DNA from: Gammaproteobacteria bacterium
GTDB lineage: Bacteria > Pseudomonadota > Gammaproteobacteria > GCA-001735895
Assembly: GCA_015494335.1 (NCBI GenBank)
Contig: WGBK01000208.1
Location: 1 to 9,753, forward strand
DNA length: 9,753 nucleotides
Direction: 5' to 3'
Shown here: positions 1-6,545 of the stretch, in pieces
Numbering within the stretch: the stretch's first letter is position 1
How the letters are laid out: each line of letters begins with the position of its first letter
Program-made: the position numbers and the translations under genes
The notes under the pieces: model-generated
Database searches by the model: none
Seen by the model: only the letters and a program-made list of their open reading frames with translations
What the model was told of the DNA's origin: nothing

Positions 1-170
1 CCGGCTTCTCCGCCGACTGCCTGGAAACCCTGGAGGAAATCCAGCTGCAGAACCGGGACATCTTCCTCGAACACGGCGGCGAGGAATACCACTACATCCC
101 CTGCCTCAACGATCGGGAAGACCATATCGAAATGATGGCCCATCTGGTCGAACCCTATCTGCCTGACTGA
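1..170 (+). CDS. hemH: Ferrochelatase, C-terminal fragment (5' end outside window)
   Basis: Only the last 55 codons are present (frame begins at base 3, stop TGA at 168-170). Ferrochelatase inserts ferrous iron into protoporphyrin IX, the last step of protoheme synthesis, in the cytoplasm or at the inner membrane. The fragment opens with GFSADCLETLEEI, the highly conserved C-terminal signature of bacterial ferrochelatases. It continues with a YIPCLND segment and an HIEMMAHLV helix, which match the usual E. coli-type ending closely. The catalytic His and Glu lie upstream of the window and cannot be checked. The next gene starts 16 bp downstream on the same strand, so the two may be cotranscribed. 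Identity is secure from the signature despite the short length. Confidence 0.93.
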   Translation, partial: GFSADCLETLEEIQLQNRDIFLEHGGEEYHYIPCLNDREDHIEMMAHLVEPYLPD

Positions 171-186
171 ACCACTGCCTACAGGG

Positions 187-1290
187 ATGCACAGCGAAGT
201 CTGGAGTGAAACGCGGTTTCGGAAGGCGGGCGCGGAATGGCAGGAGCTGCTTTCGCACAGCAACGGCGACCCCCTGTTCCTGTCCTGGCACTGGATGCAA
301 GTCTGGTGGAACATCTTCCGGCGGAATCAGGATCGTCTGCACATTGTGGCCGTCTACCAATCCGGCAAGCTGGCCGGCCTCGCCCCCTTGTATCTCAACC
401 GGGGACATGACCTGAAAGGGCGTCTGCCGGTACGGCGGCTGGAGATGATGGGCTGTCGCACCGGCGACCACAGCGGCTTGCGCAGCGAATACCTCGGTTT
501 CATCCTGCATCGGGACCATGCCAAAGAAGCGCTCACCCAACTGCTGGACAACCTTCGGAACCAAACCGATTGGCAGGAAGTCCGCTTGCAGGACATTCCC
601 CAGCAAAGCCCCCTGACCTCACAACTTTCGTCGCTGGGCATGCTGCGCGAGGTCACGCATCAGAAAGCCTACTCCGTCAACACCCGCGGGCAGTTCGCCG
701 ACTACCTGGTCCAACTCGGCCGCAACAGCCGGCTCAAGCTGTTCAACCGGCGCAAGCTGCTGGAAAAGATGGGGCATGTACAGCTGAAGCGAGTACAAGC
801 CTCGGAGATCGACCGCCTGATCGATGCACTGAACGACTTCGATCGCCAGCGGTTCGGGCATGATTCAACGATGAGCAAGCAAGCCAGAAGTCAGATACAT
901 GACTTGCAGACATTGATGCCGGGGCTTTCCATCACCCAGCACTCCAGTCTGTTGTACCTGGACGACCAGTTGCTTTCAGTGATCATCAACTTCCGCCTCG
1001 GCGGGCGCATCTACAACCTGCAACTGGGCTACCAGCAGGATTTTCACCGGAAGATTTCCCTGGGCACCCTGCACCTCGGCTACGCCATCGAGGCCGCCTT
1101 CGAGGATCCGTCGGTGGATTGTTTCGATTTCCTGCTCGGAGAGGGCAAGAACAGCGATTACAAGCGTCACCTGGCCACGGATCGTCTGACCGCTTCCAGC
1201 TGGCAGGTGATCCGTTCGCCGCTGCTGAAGCTGCTCTATCGCGTCAACGACGAGGGCAAGCGCCTGATCAGGCGCGTTGGCGGAAACTGA
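187..1290 (+). CDS. GNAT-fold acyltransferase, FemAB/CelD (BcsL)-like
   Basis: This 367-residue protein resembles the CelD/BcsL group of GNAT N-acyltransferases (Acetyltransf_6, FemAB-like double-GNAT architecture). Visible hallmarks are an N-terminal segment with a Trp-rich motif (LSWHWMQVWWN, about 32-42) and a GLAPLYL strand (64-70). A second half follows (about 165-320) with a basic RRKLLEKMG helix, a LYLDDQLLSVIINFRLGG strand pair (256-273), and a C-terminal FDFLLGEGKNSDYKRHLA stretch (313-330) typical of the family's YK motif. No signal peptide or membrane segment is seen. The substrate cannot be inferred; relatives act in exopolysaccharide or lipid modification. ATG at 187 is the only sensible start (next in-frame Met is residue 37), although its ribosome binding site is weak. 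The 3' end overlaps the convergent dsbB by 23 bp. Confidence 0.8.
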   Translation: MHSEVWSETRFRKAGAEWQELLSHSNGDPLFLSWHWMQVWWNIFRRNQDRLHIVAVYQSGKLAGLAPLYLNRGHDLKGRLPVRRLEMMGCRTGDHSGLRSEYLGFILHRDHAKEALTQLLDNLRNQTDWQEVRLQDIPQQSPLTSQLSSLGMLREVTHQKAYSVNTRGQFADYLVQLGRNSRLKLFNRRKLLEKMGHVQLKRVQASEIDRLIDALNDFDRQRFGHDSTMSKQARSQIHDLQTLMPGLSITQHSSLLYLDDQLLSVIINFRLGGRIYNLQLGYQQDFHRKISLGTLHLGYAIEAAFEDPSVDCFDFLLGEGKNSDYKRHLATDRLTASSWQVIRSPLLKLLYRVNDEGKRLIRRVGGN

Positions 1291-1762
1291 ACGCGGTCAG
1301 CAGCAGGGAAACCAGCCCCAGCAGGGAGAACAGCCCCATCAGGGCCTCGGCCATGCTGACACCGCCCGGCAGCAGAGGTGTGTAGCCACAGGCCGTCTTG
1401 ACTTCGAAGATCAGCGGGAACCAGCGATCCAGCGGCAGCCAGTCGGGCGTGCCCAGCAGCATGTCGCATTCGCCGAAGCTCCAGCCCCGCTCGATCGCCA
1501 GCAGTTGCCAGGATCGCTCGATCAGCCAGGCCTGCACCAGCAGGTTGAGCAGATGGGCCAGTCGCCCCGCCCCGAGCAGGCCGATCAGCGCTGCCAGCAT
1601 CATCAGCAGCACGCCGATGCGCACATGGATGCAGAGCACGCAGGGCGGCTCGTCCAGCCCGTATTGATAATAGAGGGCCGTCGCTTCCAGCCCCAGGCCG
1701 AGCAACAACAAAAACAGCCACCAGCCGCGGCCGTGGCTCCATCGGGTCAGCAGATCACTCAT
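1268..1762 (-). CDS. dsbB: Disulfide bond formation protein B
   Basis: DsbB is an inner-membrane quinone reductase that reoxidises periplasmic DsbA and passes electrons to ubiquinone or menaquinone. The 164-residue product has the expected four hydrophobic segments (about 14-32, 47-65, 68-88 and 136-158). The first periplasmic pair is C41-V-L-C44, followed by R48, which aligns with the quinone-proximal Arg of E. coli DsbB. A second pair, C99 and C125, lies in the large second periplasmic loop, with the same 26-residue spacing as E. coli C104/C130. The start at 1762 is chosen because it overlaps the tatD stop as ATGA, a translational-coupling arrangement. A longer frame from 1798 adds 12 residues inside tatD with no support. 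It is the last gene of the prkB-ypfJ-tatD-dsbB run. Confidence 0.9.
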   Translation of the reverse strand: MSDLLTRWSHGRGWWLFLLLLGLGLEATALYYQYGLDEPPCVLCIHVRIGVLLMMLAALIGLLGAGRLAHLLNLLVQAWLIERSWQLLAIERGWSFGECDMLLGTPDWLPLDRWFPLIFEVKTACGYTPLLPGGVSMAEALMGLFSLLGLVSLLLTAFSFRQRA

Positions 1763-2529
1763 GTCGATTCCTCGTCCAGCTTGAACAATTCCCGGCAATT
1801 ATCGTCCAGCCGCCGCGCCAGGCGCTCGGGAGACTGCTGTCTCAGTTCGGCCATCACCGCCAGGTGCTCAGGCAGGAAGGCCGGTTCGTTGCGTTGCCCC
1901 CGGTGACCCGGACCCGGTTGATCCGGCGCATCGGTTTCAATCAGCAATGCCGATTCATCAAGCCGCGACACCAGCTCGCGCAGGCGGCGGGCGCGTTCGA
2001 AACCCACCGTCGCGGCAATGCCGATACGAAAACCCAGATCCACGGCCTGCCTCGCCTGCTGCAGGGAGCCGGAAAAGCTGTGCAGCACGCCTTCGACACC
2101 CGGATGGCGACGCAGCTCATGCAACACCCGATCCAGGGATTTGCGGGCATGGACGATCAGTGGCAGACGATGATTCTTCGCCAGCACGATCTGGTCGCGA
2201 AACAGGGCCTCCTGCGCCTCGGGGTCGGCATCCGCATCGAAGAAATCGAGCCCGCACTCGCCGACAGCCACTGCCTTGTGCTCCTCGAGCCACCGATCCA
2301 GCACACCCAGATCCGTGTCACGATGGCGCTCCATGAACCAGGGATGCAGACCGTAGGCAGGATGTATCTGCGGATGGCGTTCGGAAAGACCCTCGATGCG
2401 CGACCAGCTGTCGCGGGTGGTTGCCGGCACGACAAAGGCATCGACCCCCGCAGCCCGCGCCCGTTCAATCACTGCATCCCGATCCACATCGAAGCGGGGG
2501 GCATCGAGGTGGACATGGGAATCGATCAT
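1759..2529 (-). CDS. tatD: TatD-family metal-dependent hydrolase (DNase-like)
   Basis: This is a TIM-barrel amidohydrolase of the TatD family, cytoplasmic enzymes linked to metal-dependent DNase or exonuclease and DNA-repair activity. At 256 residues it has the usual length. Metal-site motifs appear in order: H5-V-H7 near the start, GLHPW at 60-64, E91 in GECGLDF, H127 in IVHARK, H150 in HSFSG, and D200 in IETDAP. All expected ligands are present, so it should be active. Which paralogue it is (TatD, YcfH or YjjV type) cannot be settled by eye, so the symbol names the family. It starts 12 bp after the ypfJ-type gene and overlaps dsbB by 4 bp. Its ribosome binding site is poor, which fits coupling to the upstream gene. 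Confidence 0.9.
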   Translation of the reverse strand: MIDSHVHLDAPRFDVDRDAVIERARAAGVDAFVVPATTRDSWSRIEGLSERHPQIHPAYGLHPWFMERHRDTDLGVLDRWLEEHKAVAVGECGLDFFDADADPEAQEALFRDQIVLAKNHRLPLIVHARKSLDRVLHELRRHPGVEGVLHSFSGSLQQARQAVDLGFRIGIAATVGFERARRLRELVSRLDESALLIETDAPDQPGPGHRGQRNEPAFLPEHLAVMAELRQQSPERLARRLDDNCRELFKLDEEST

Positions 2530-2541
2530 GGGAATAGCGGA

Positions 2542-3453
2542 CTATAGTTTTGCATCCTTGGCGAAGGTATCACAGGCCTGCAGGCTTCCCTGCTTGAAGC
2601 CCCGGCTGAACCAGCGCACCCGCTGTTCCGAAGTGCCGTGGGTGAAGGCATCGGGAACCACGCGGCCGGTGGCTTCGCGTTGCAGGCGGTCGTCACCGAT
2701 GGCGCTGGCGGCGGTCAGGCCTTCCTCGATATCACCCGGCTCCAGCAGTTGCCGTTGTCGCTGGGCATGATGCGCCCAGATGCCGGCATAGCAGTCGGCC
2801 TGCAGCTCCTGCCGTACCGACAGCCGGTTTCCCGCCGCCTTGTCGAGCCGGCGTCGCAACTGATGCACCTTGTCCGAGGTGCCCAGTAGCTTTTGTACAT
2901 GGTGACCGATCTCGTGAGCGATGACATAGGCCTGGGCGAAGTCGCCCGGCGCGCCGTGGCGACGGGCCAGCTCGTCGAAGAAGCCGAGATCGAGATAGAC
3001 CTTCTCGTCGCCCGGACAATAGAAGGGCCCCATGGCAGACTCGCCGAGGCCGCAGGCGGAACGCACGGCACCGCGATAGAGCACCACGCGGGGTTCTCGA
3101 TAGCGCTTGCCAAGCTGCTGGAACAGGGGTTTCCAGCTGTCCTCGGTATCGGCCAGCACCACCTTGACGAAGTCGACCTTTTCCTGCTCCCGGGGCGAGG
3201 CGGCCTGCTGCTGGGTGGCCGGCGCCCGTGCCGTGGAAGTCGTGCCCAGCAGGCCGGACAGGTCGCCACCGAAAAACAGGAAGGCGCCGACCCCGAGCAG
3301 GGCCAGCATGCCACCCTTGACCCCAAACAGACGGAACACCATCGGCAACAGCTGTAGCAGACCGCCACCGCCCCCCATCGACAGTCGGCTCGGCGCGCGG
3401 CTGAAGCGCCGATCCTCGATGTTGGAACTCTGTCTGCGTCCACGCCACCTCAT
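2542..3453 (-). CDS. ypfJ: Putative neutral zinc metallopeptidase (YpfJ/KPN_02809 type)
   Basis: The 303-residue protein belongs to the neutral zinc metallopeptidase family of E. coli YpfJ. It starts with a short basic, Gly-rich segment (about 1-30), then one hydrophobic segment (about 37-64) that likely anchors it in the inner membrane. A variable Gln/Ala linker (about 71-92) precedes the catalytic domain. The zincin helix is H180-E-I-G-H184-H, and a downstream ELQADCYAGIW block (216-226) probably supplies the third ligand. The CGLGESAMGPFYCP segment (134-147) is also characteristic. Its biological substrate is unknown. ATG at 3453 has a nearby AGGA ribosome binding site. It lies 34 bp after prkB and 12 bp before tatD on the same strand, so cotranscription is likely. 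Confidence 0.88.
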   Translation of the reverse strand: MRWRGRRQSSNIEDRRFSRAPSRLSMGGGGGLLQLLPMVFRLFGVKGGMLALLGVGAFLFFGGDLSGLLGTTSTARAPATQQQAASPREQEKVDFVKVVLADTEDSWKPLFQQLGKRYREPRVVLYRGAVRSACGLGESAMGPFYCPGDEKVYLDLGFFDELARRHGAPGDFAQAYVIAHEIGHHVQKLLGTSDKVHQLRRRLDKAAGNRLSVRQELQADCYAGIWAHHAQRQRQLLEPGDIEEGLTAASAIGDDRLQREATGRVVPDAFTHGTSEQRVRWFSRGFKQGSLQACDTFAKDAKL

Positions 3454-3487
3454 GTCATCCTGCTCCCTGCCGTGTTCCTGCCGCCGA

Positions 3488-4381
3488 TCAGGCGCTGCGC
3501 GCTTCTTCGATCATGCGGTGGATGATCGGCGTCAGGATGACTTCCATCGCCAGACCCATCTTGCCGCCGGGCACCACGATGGTGTTGCGCCGAGACATGA
3601 AGGAATCGTGGATCATATTGAGCAGGTAGGGGAAGTCGGTATCGAACTTCTTCGGATCCTTGAAGCGGATCACCACGAAGCTCTCGTCCGGTGTCGGGAT
3701 GTCGCGCGCGATGAACGGGTTGGAGGTGTCCACGGTGGAGACGCGCTGGAAGTTGATGTCGGTCTCGGAGAACTGCGGCGTGATGTACTTGATGTAATCG
3801 GGCATGCGTCGCAGGATGGTGTCGACAATGACATCGGCGCTGTAGCCGCGCTCGGCATTGTCGCGATGAATCTTCTGGATCCACTCGAGGTTGACGATCG
3901 GCACCACGCCGACCTTGAGGTCGACATACTGGGTCATGTCCACTTCTTCGTTCTTGACACAGCCGTGCAGGCCTTCGTAGAACATCAGATCGGTGCCCGG
4001 CGGGATGTCTTCCCAGGGGGTGAACTCGCCCGGTTTCTTGTCGGTGCCGAGGCGGGCGTTGTGCTCTTCCGCCTCCGGCTCGCTGTGCAGGTAGTAGCGT
4101 TTCTTGCCGGTGCCGGTTTCGCCATAGGTCTTGAACAGCTCGGCCAGCAGCTGGAATTCGTTGGCTTCCGCGCCGAAATGGCTGAAATCGCGGCCTTCCT
4201 GTACCGCTTCCTCCATTTTCTTCTTCATCTCGGCCCGATCGTAGCGATGGAAGCTGTCGCCCTCGACGATGACCGGCTTGATGTGCTCACGGGTGAAGAT
4301 GTGCTCGAAGGCCTTCTTGACGGTGGAAGTGCCGGCGCCCGACGAGCCGGTGACCGCAACTATGGGATGTTTCTTGGACAT
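3488..4381 (-). CDS. prkB: Phosphoribulokinase, proteobacterial class I
   Basis: Phosphoribulokinase phosphorylates ribulose 5-phosphate with ATP to ribulose 1,5-bisphosphate, the Rubisco substrate, in the cytoplasm. The 297-residue length fits the class I enzymes of proteobacteria. The P-loop is G12-SSGAGTS. Residues matching the Rhodobacter sphaeroides catalytic set are visible: D42, H45 and R49 in GDSFHRYDR, E136 in YEGLHG, and K170, R173 and D174 in WIQKIHRD (shifted by five from the reference numbering). There is only one cysteine (C141), so thioredoxin control of the plant or cyanobacterial kind is excluded; allosteric NADH/AMP control is typical of the class but is not visible here. 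The GAGGAA ribosome binding site sits 7 bases before the ATG. It is the first gene of a four-gene run and is not next to Rubisco genes in this window. A prkB-like paralogue also exists in some heterotrophs. Confidence 0.93.
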   Translation of the reverse strand: MSKKHPIVAVTGSSGAGTSTVKKAFEHIFTREHIKPVIVEGDSFHRYDRAEMKKKMEEAVQEGRDFSHFGAEANEFQLLAELFKTYGETGTGKKRYYLHSEPEAEEHNARLGTDKKPGEFTPWEDIPPGTDLMFYEGLHGCVKNEEVDMTQYVDLKVGVVPIVNLEWIQKIHRDNAERGYSADVIVDTILRRMPDYIKYITPQFSETDINFQRVSTVDTSNPFIARDIPTPDESFVVIRFKDPKKFDTDFPYLLNMIHDSFMSRRNTIVVPGGKMGLAMEVILTPIIHRMIEEARSA

Positions 4382-4409
4382 GGGGGGTTCCTCGATATTT
4401 TGATGAAGC

Positions 4410-4427
4410 TCCGCCTGCGCGGGCGGA
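4410..4427 (-). promoter_or_regulatory. GC-rich hairpin in the prkB leader
   Basis: A perfect 6-bp stem TCCGCC/GGCGGA encloses a 6-base loop; three further GAA/TTC pairs extend it past a 2-base bulge. It lies between the predicted prkB transcription start and the ribosome binding site, so it would form in the mRNA leader. No U-run follows it on either strand, so a simple intrinsic terminator is unlikely. It may be an mRNA-stability element, an operator, or a degenerate intergenic palindromic repeat. Confidence 0.4.
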
Positions 4428-4459
4428 TTCCTGAAAAGGGCCTGCCATTTTAGCGTTTT

Positions 4460-4488
4460 ATGATATGCGGCGCGAAAAAATCTGTTAA
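4460..4488 (-). promoter_or_regulatory. Predicted sigma-70-type promoter of the prkB run
   Basis: Reading the minus strand, TTAACA (4483-4488) is the -35 box and TATCAT (4460-4465) the -10 box. Each matches consensus at five of six positions, and they are separated by the optimal 17 bp. Transcription would start near 4453 and give a leader of roughly 70 bases before prkB. This is the best promoter match I found in the window. It is a sequence prediction only. Confidence 0.6.
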
Positions 4489-4537
4489 TGACCGGATACC
4501 GATAATTTTGTCTCTTCCGCTCTGCCCCGACCTGTCT

Positions 4538-4556
4538 GGAATCCGCCGGCCGGCGG
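4538..4556 (+). repeat. Perfect 14-bp GC palindrome in the peroxidase leader
   Basis: CCGCCGGCCGGCGG at 4543-4556 is its own reverse complement. It is preceded by GGAAT, so the ten bases GGAATCCGCC (4538-4547) also occur inverted at 4422-4431, where they lead into the prkB leader hairpin. The short run after it (GTTT) is too weak to call a terminator. It lies 40 bp upstream of the peroxidase start codon. Confidence 0.4.
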
Positions 4557-4595
4557 GTTTACACTGCCGTTACACTATTCCCCGAGGAAATCACG

Positions 4596-5480
4596 ATGTC
4601 CCACACCCAGCCCGGCATACTGCTCGACAACCCTCCGCTTGCGCGTTTCCTGAGTTTTACACTGCACAACACGGAGGCGCTGGAGCATTGCCTGCGCGAA
4701 CTGGCGGCGATGGCCGACGGCGAACGCATCGTCGTCGGACTCGGTCCCTCGTTGCTCAAGGCCCTGGAGAGGGAGATTCCCGGTCTGCGGGACTTCCCGG
4801 TCATCAGCACCGCCGGGCTGGACATTCCCTCGACCCCGGCATCCCTGTGGTGTTGGCTGCGCGGCGAGGATCGCGGCGAGCTGTTCCATGACAGCCGTCT
4901 GGTCGAATCGCTGCTGTCCGAGGCCTTCTCCCTCGGCGACTGCATCGACAGCTTCAAGTACACGCCGATCAACCGCGATCTTTCCGGCTACGAGGACGGC
5001 ACGGAAAACCCGAAGGGCGACGAAGCCATCGAAGCCGCCGTGGTGCAGGGACAGGGCGCGGGTCTGGACGGCTCCAGCTTCGTCGCGGTACAGCAATGGT
5101 TGCATGATTTCGACGCCCTGGACGAGATGGAAACCCGAGAAACCGACGACCTGATCGGGCGACACCTGGATGACAACGAGGAATTCGACGAGGCGCCGCC
5201 ATCGGCCCATGTCAAACGCGCCGCCCAGGAGAGCTTCGACCCGGAAGCCTTCATCCTGCGCCATTCCATGCCCTGGGCCGAAGACCTGCAGGGCGGACTG
5301 GTGTTCGTGGCCTTTGGCAAGAGCCTGGACGCCTTCGAAGCCATCCTGCGCCGCATGTGCGGGCTCGAGGACGGCATACAGGATGGGCTGTTCCGCTTTA
5401 CCCGTCCCCTCACCGGGGCCTATTTCTGGTGCCCGCCGGTTCGCGACGGCAAGCTCGACCTGTCGGCACTGGGCCTGTAG
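4596..5480 (+). CDS. DyP-type heme peroxidase, YfeX-like
   Basis: This is a dye-decolourising-type peroxidase, a heme enzyme that reduces hydrogen peroxide while oxidising small organic or porphyrin substrates. The 294-residue protein carries the family signature GYEDGTENP (131-139) with catalytic D134. It also has a proximal heme ligand His in AHVKR (H205) and the distal Arg (R222) in ILRHSMPW. The closest visual resemblance is to the bacterial YfeX-like group. There is no Tat or Sec signal peptide, so it is cytoplasmic, and no encapsulin gene lies in the window. I did not identify an encapsulin-targeting tail at the C-terminus (ends DLSALGL). The start at 4596 has a GAGGAAA ribosome binding site at good spacing. 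A GATAAT -10-like box at 4501-4506 lacks a clear -35 partner. Its stop is 1 bp from the stop of the convergent gene. The physiological substrate is unknown. Confidence 0.9.
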   Translation: MSHTQPGILLDNPPLARFLSFTLHNTEALEHCLRELAAMADGERIVVGLGPSLLKALEREIPGLRDFPVISTAGLDIPSTPASLWCWLRGEDRGELFHDSRLVESLLSEAFSLGDCIDSFKYTPINRDLSGYEDGTENPKGDEAIEAAVVQGQGAGLDGSSFVAVQQWLHDFDALDEMETRETDDLIGRHLDDNEEFDEAPPSAHVKRAAQESFDPEAFILRHSMPWAEDLQGGLVFVAFGKSLDAFEAILRRMCGLEDGIQDGLFRFTRPLTGAYFWCPPVRDGKLDLSALGL

Positions 5481-5481
5481 A

Positions 5482-5895
5482 TCACTTGATCGCTTCCGGC
5501 TCCGGGATCGCCGCAATCACATTGCCGTTGAACAACACCACGAAGAACAGCGGCTTGTGGCTGCCGTCGGCCATCTGTCCCTTCATCTTGACCAGGTAAT
5601 GCCACAGGCCCGGACGGCCGGGCAGGGGCTTCAGCTCGACCCCGACCAGGCGCGCTCGCTCGATGCGCGGATCCTTCTTCATGCCGTCGGCGATGGCGGC
5701 CAGCACCTGGTCCAGCTTCAGGGGCAGGGGCTGCTGAAAGGGCGTCCATGCCGGCTGGTTGGCCAGGGCCTGCGGATTGATGAAGGCGTCCACCTTCACA
5801 TCGTCGATGTACTCGGAGATCTCGAGCGGAAACTGGTAGGCCAGGGTCGGCAGGGAAAGAGGCAGCAGCAACAGCGACAGCAGGCGGAATTTCAT
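5482..5895 (-). CDS. Small secreted/periplasmic protein of unknown function
   Basis: The 137-residue protein begins with a classic Sec signal peptide: MKFR, then a Leu-rich core to about residue 16, with likely cleavage after LPTLA (residue 19). The mature part, about 118 residues, has no cysteine and no second hydrophobic segment, so it should be soluble in the periplasm. The middle holds a helix-like stretch (LDQVLAAIADGMKKDPRIERARLVGVEL, about 61-88, split by a KDPR turn). A strand-rich end follows: LWHYLVKMKG, then PLFFVVLFNGNVIAA. The pattern of one helix followed by paired strands vaguely recalls PepSY-like folds, but I cannot assign a family. ATG at 5895 has a GGAG ribosome binding site at good spacing. 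It follows the Lrp gene by 92 bp on the same strand. Confidence 0.75.
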   Translation of the reverse strand: MKFRLLSLLLLPLSLPTLAYQFPLEISEYIDDVKVDAFINPQALANQPAWTPFQQPLPLKLDQVLAAIADGMKKDPRIERARLVGVELKPLPGRPGLWHYLVKMKGQMADGSHKPLFFVVLFNGNVIAAIPEPEAIK

Positions 5896-5987
5896 CGATT
5901 TCTCCGGTTTTTTGGTTTTGTCAGGCTCGGGTGGGCAGAATAGCCGCCTCCGTGCCTTGATACCAGTCCGGGAACAGAGAACGGCCT

Positions 5988-6428
5988 TCAGTCCGCGGGC
6001 AGTGTCAGGCTGTCCAATAGCAGGCTGGTTTCACTGGCTGTCACCCCGTCGATCAGACGGATCTCCCCGAGCAGACGATTGAAGGACTCCAGGGTTTCGG
6101 TGCGAATCTCCACCACCAGGTCCCAGCGTCCGTTGGTGTTGTGGATCGCCCGGATATCTGGATAGCCGCGCAAGGCCCGGCATACCGCCGGTCCCTTCTT
6201 GCCCTCCACCGCGATCAGTGCCAGCGCGCGGATGGGCTGATCCCCTGCCCCGGATTTCAATTCCACCGTATAACCCCGGATCACCCCTTCCCGCTCCAGC
6301 CGCCGCATGCGGTTCTGCACCGTGGCGCGTGAAACTCCGAGCCGTCTCGCCAGCTCCACCACCGGCATCCGTGCATTACCGCGCAGCAAGGCGATGAGTC
6401 GGCGGTCCACCGCATCTACAGGCGTCAT
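5988..6428 (-). CDS. Lrp/AsnC-family transcriptional regulator
   Basis: This is a DNA-binding amino-acid-responsive regulator of 146 residues. It has the standard layout: an N-terminal winged helix-turn-helix (about 7-56) with the recognition region LARRLGVSRATVQNRMRRLE (26-45), then an alpha/beta RAM effector-binding domain (about 66-140) with IHNTNGRWDLVVEI (95-108). It is divergent from ornithine cyclodeaminase and arginase, so control of arginine or ornithine catabolism plus autoregulation is the natural inference. The start at 6428 is preferred because AAAGGTG lies just upstream (6434-6440). A start at 6470 would add 14 residues with no ribosome binding site and would run through two palindromes. 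Confidence 0.9.
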   Translation of the reverse strand: MTPVDAVDRRLIALLRGNARMPVVELARRLGVSRATVQNRMRRLEREGVIRGYTVELKSGAGDQPIRALALIAVEGKKGPAVCRALRGYPDIRAIHNTNGRWDLVVEIRTETLESFNRLLGEIRLIDGVTASETSLLLDSLTLPAD

Positions 6429-6441
6429 ATCGTCACCTTTA

Positions 6442-6451
6442 TTTGTACAAA
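6442..6451. promoter_or_regulatory. Palindrome TTTGTACAAA, candidate operator
   Basis: A perfect 10-bp palindrome lies in the AT-rich region between the divergent regulator and ornithine cyclodeaminase genes, 13 bp upstream of the regulator start. It is a candidate binding site for the Lrp-like protein or part of its promoter. Evidence is symmetry and position only. Confidence 0.4.
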
Positions 6452-6453
6452 AC

Positions 6454-6468
6454 GCTAAAATCTTTAGC
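6454..6468. promoter_or_regulatory. Dyad GCTAAA-N3-TTTAGC, candidate operator
   Basis: A perfect 6-bp inverted repeat with a 3-bp centre, giving a 15-bp site. That length and an AT-rich core agree with the general form of Lrp-family sites. It begins two bases after the TTTGTACAAA palindrome and sits just upstream of TTGACG (6472-6477), a possible -35 box for the ornithine cyclodeaminase operon whose -10 partner is unclear. Binding by the neighbouring regulator is an inference. Confidence 0.45.
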
Positions 6469-6545
6469 ATATTGACGCATTCTGCTGTCTTTTTTCAAGC
6501 GTGGAGTTCTTCGATACTGCTTTCACTGCAACCACGGAGAACCTC

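Larger units (their letters stand above)
4382..4595. other. Divergent intergenic region between prkB and the DyP peroxidase
   Basis: This 214-bp region is the longest non-coding stretch in the window. It holds the prkB promoter, the prkB leader hairpin, an AT-rich core (about 4446-4510), a -10-like GATAAT (4501-4506) facing the peroxidase, and the GC palindrome near the peroxidase start. The 13-base word ATTTTAGCGTTTT (4447-4459) at the predicted prkB start point recurs inverted at 6449-6461 in the other divergent promoter region. I see no small ORF or RNA gene in it. Confidence 0.6.

Noticed and set aside
1277..1906. 209-codon plus-strand open frame opposite dsbB and tatD, Gln-rich
   Set aside because: The Gln-rich composition is an artefact of reading leucine-rich membrane codons on the other strand.
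3107..4453. 448-codon plus-strand open frame antisense to prkB and part of the peptidase gene
   Set aside because: It has no recognisable domain and lies opposite prkB, whose catalytic motifs are all intact. Long antisense frames are common in GC-rich DNA.
4543..4561. Intrinsic terminator at the GC palindrome upstream of the peroxidase
   Set aside because: The U-tract is only three bases, and no transcript is expected to end there between divergent genes.
4575..5516. 313-codon minus-strand open frame opposite the DyP peroxidase
   Set aside because: It shadows a confidently identified gene, shows no motif, and covers the peroxidase start and stop in an implausible layout.
6429..6470. Upstream start (6470) for the Lrp-like regulator
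   Set aside because: No ribosome binding site precedes it, and the added codons run through the palindromic region. The start at 6428 has AAAGGTG upstream.
6513..6518. GATACT as a -10 box for ocd
   Set aside because: Its distance from TTGACG (6472-6477) is 35 bp, far too long, and no other -35 match lies at 16-18 bp.
6501..6545. GTG start at 6501 for ornithine cyclodeaminase
   Set aside because: The added 15 residues are not part of the family alignment by residue numbering (K69 and D228 fit the 6546 start), and 6546 has a good GGAGA.
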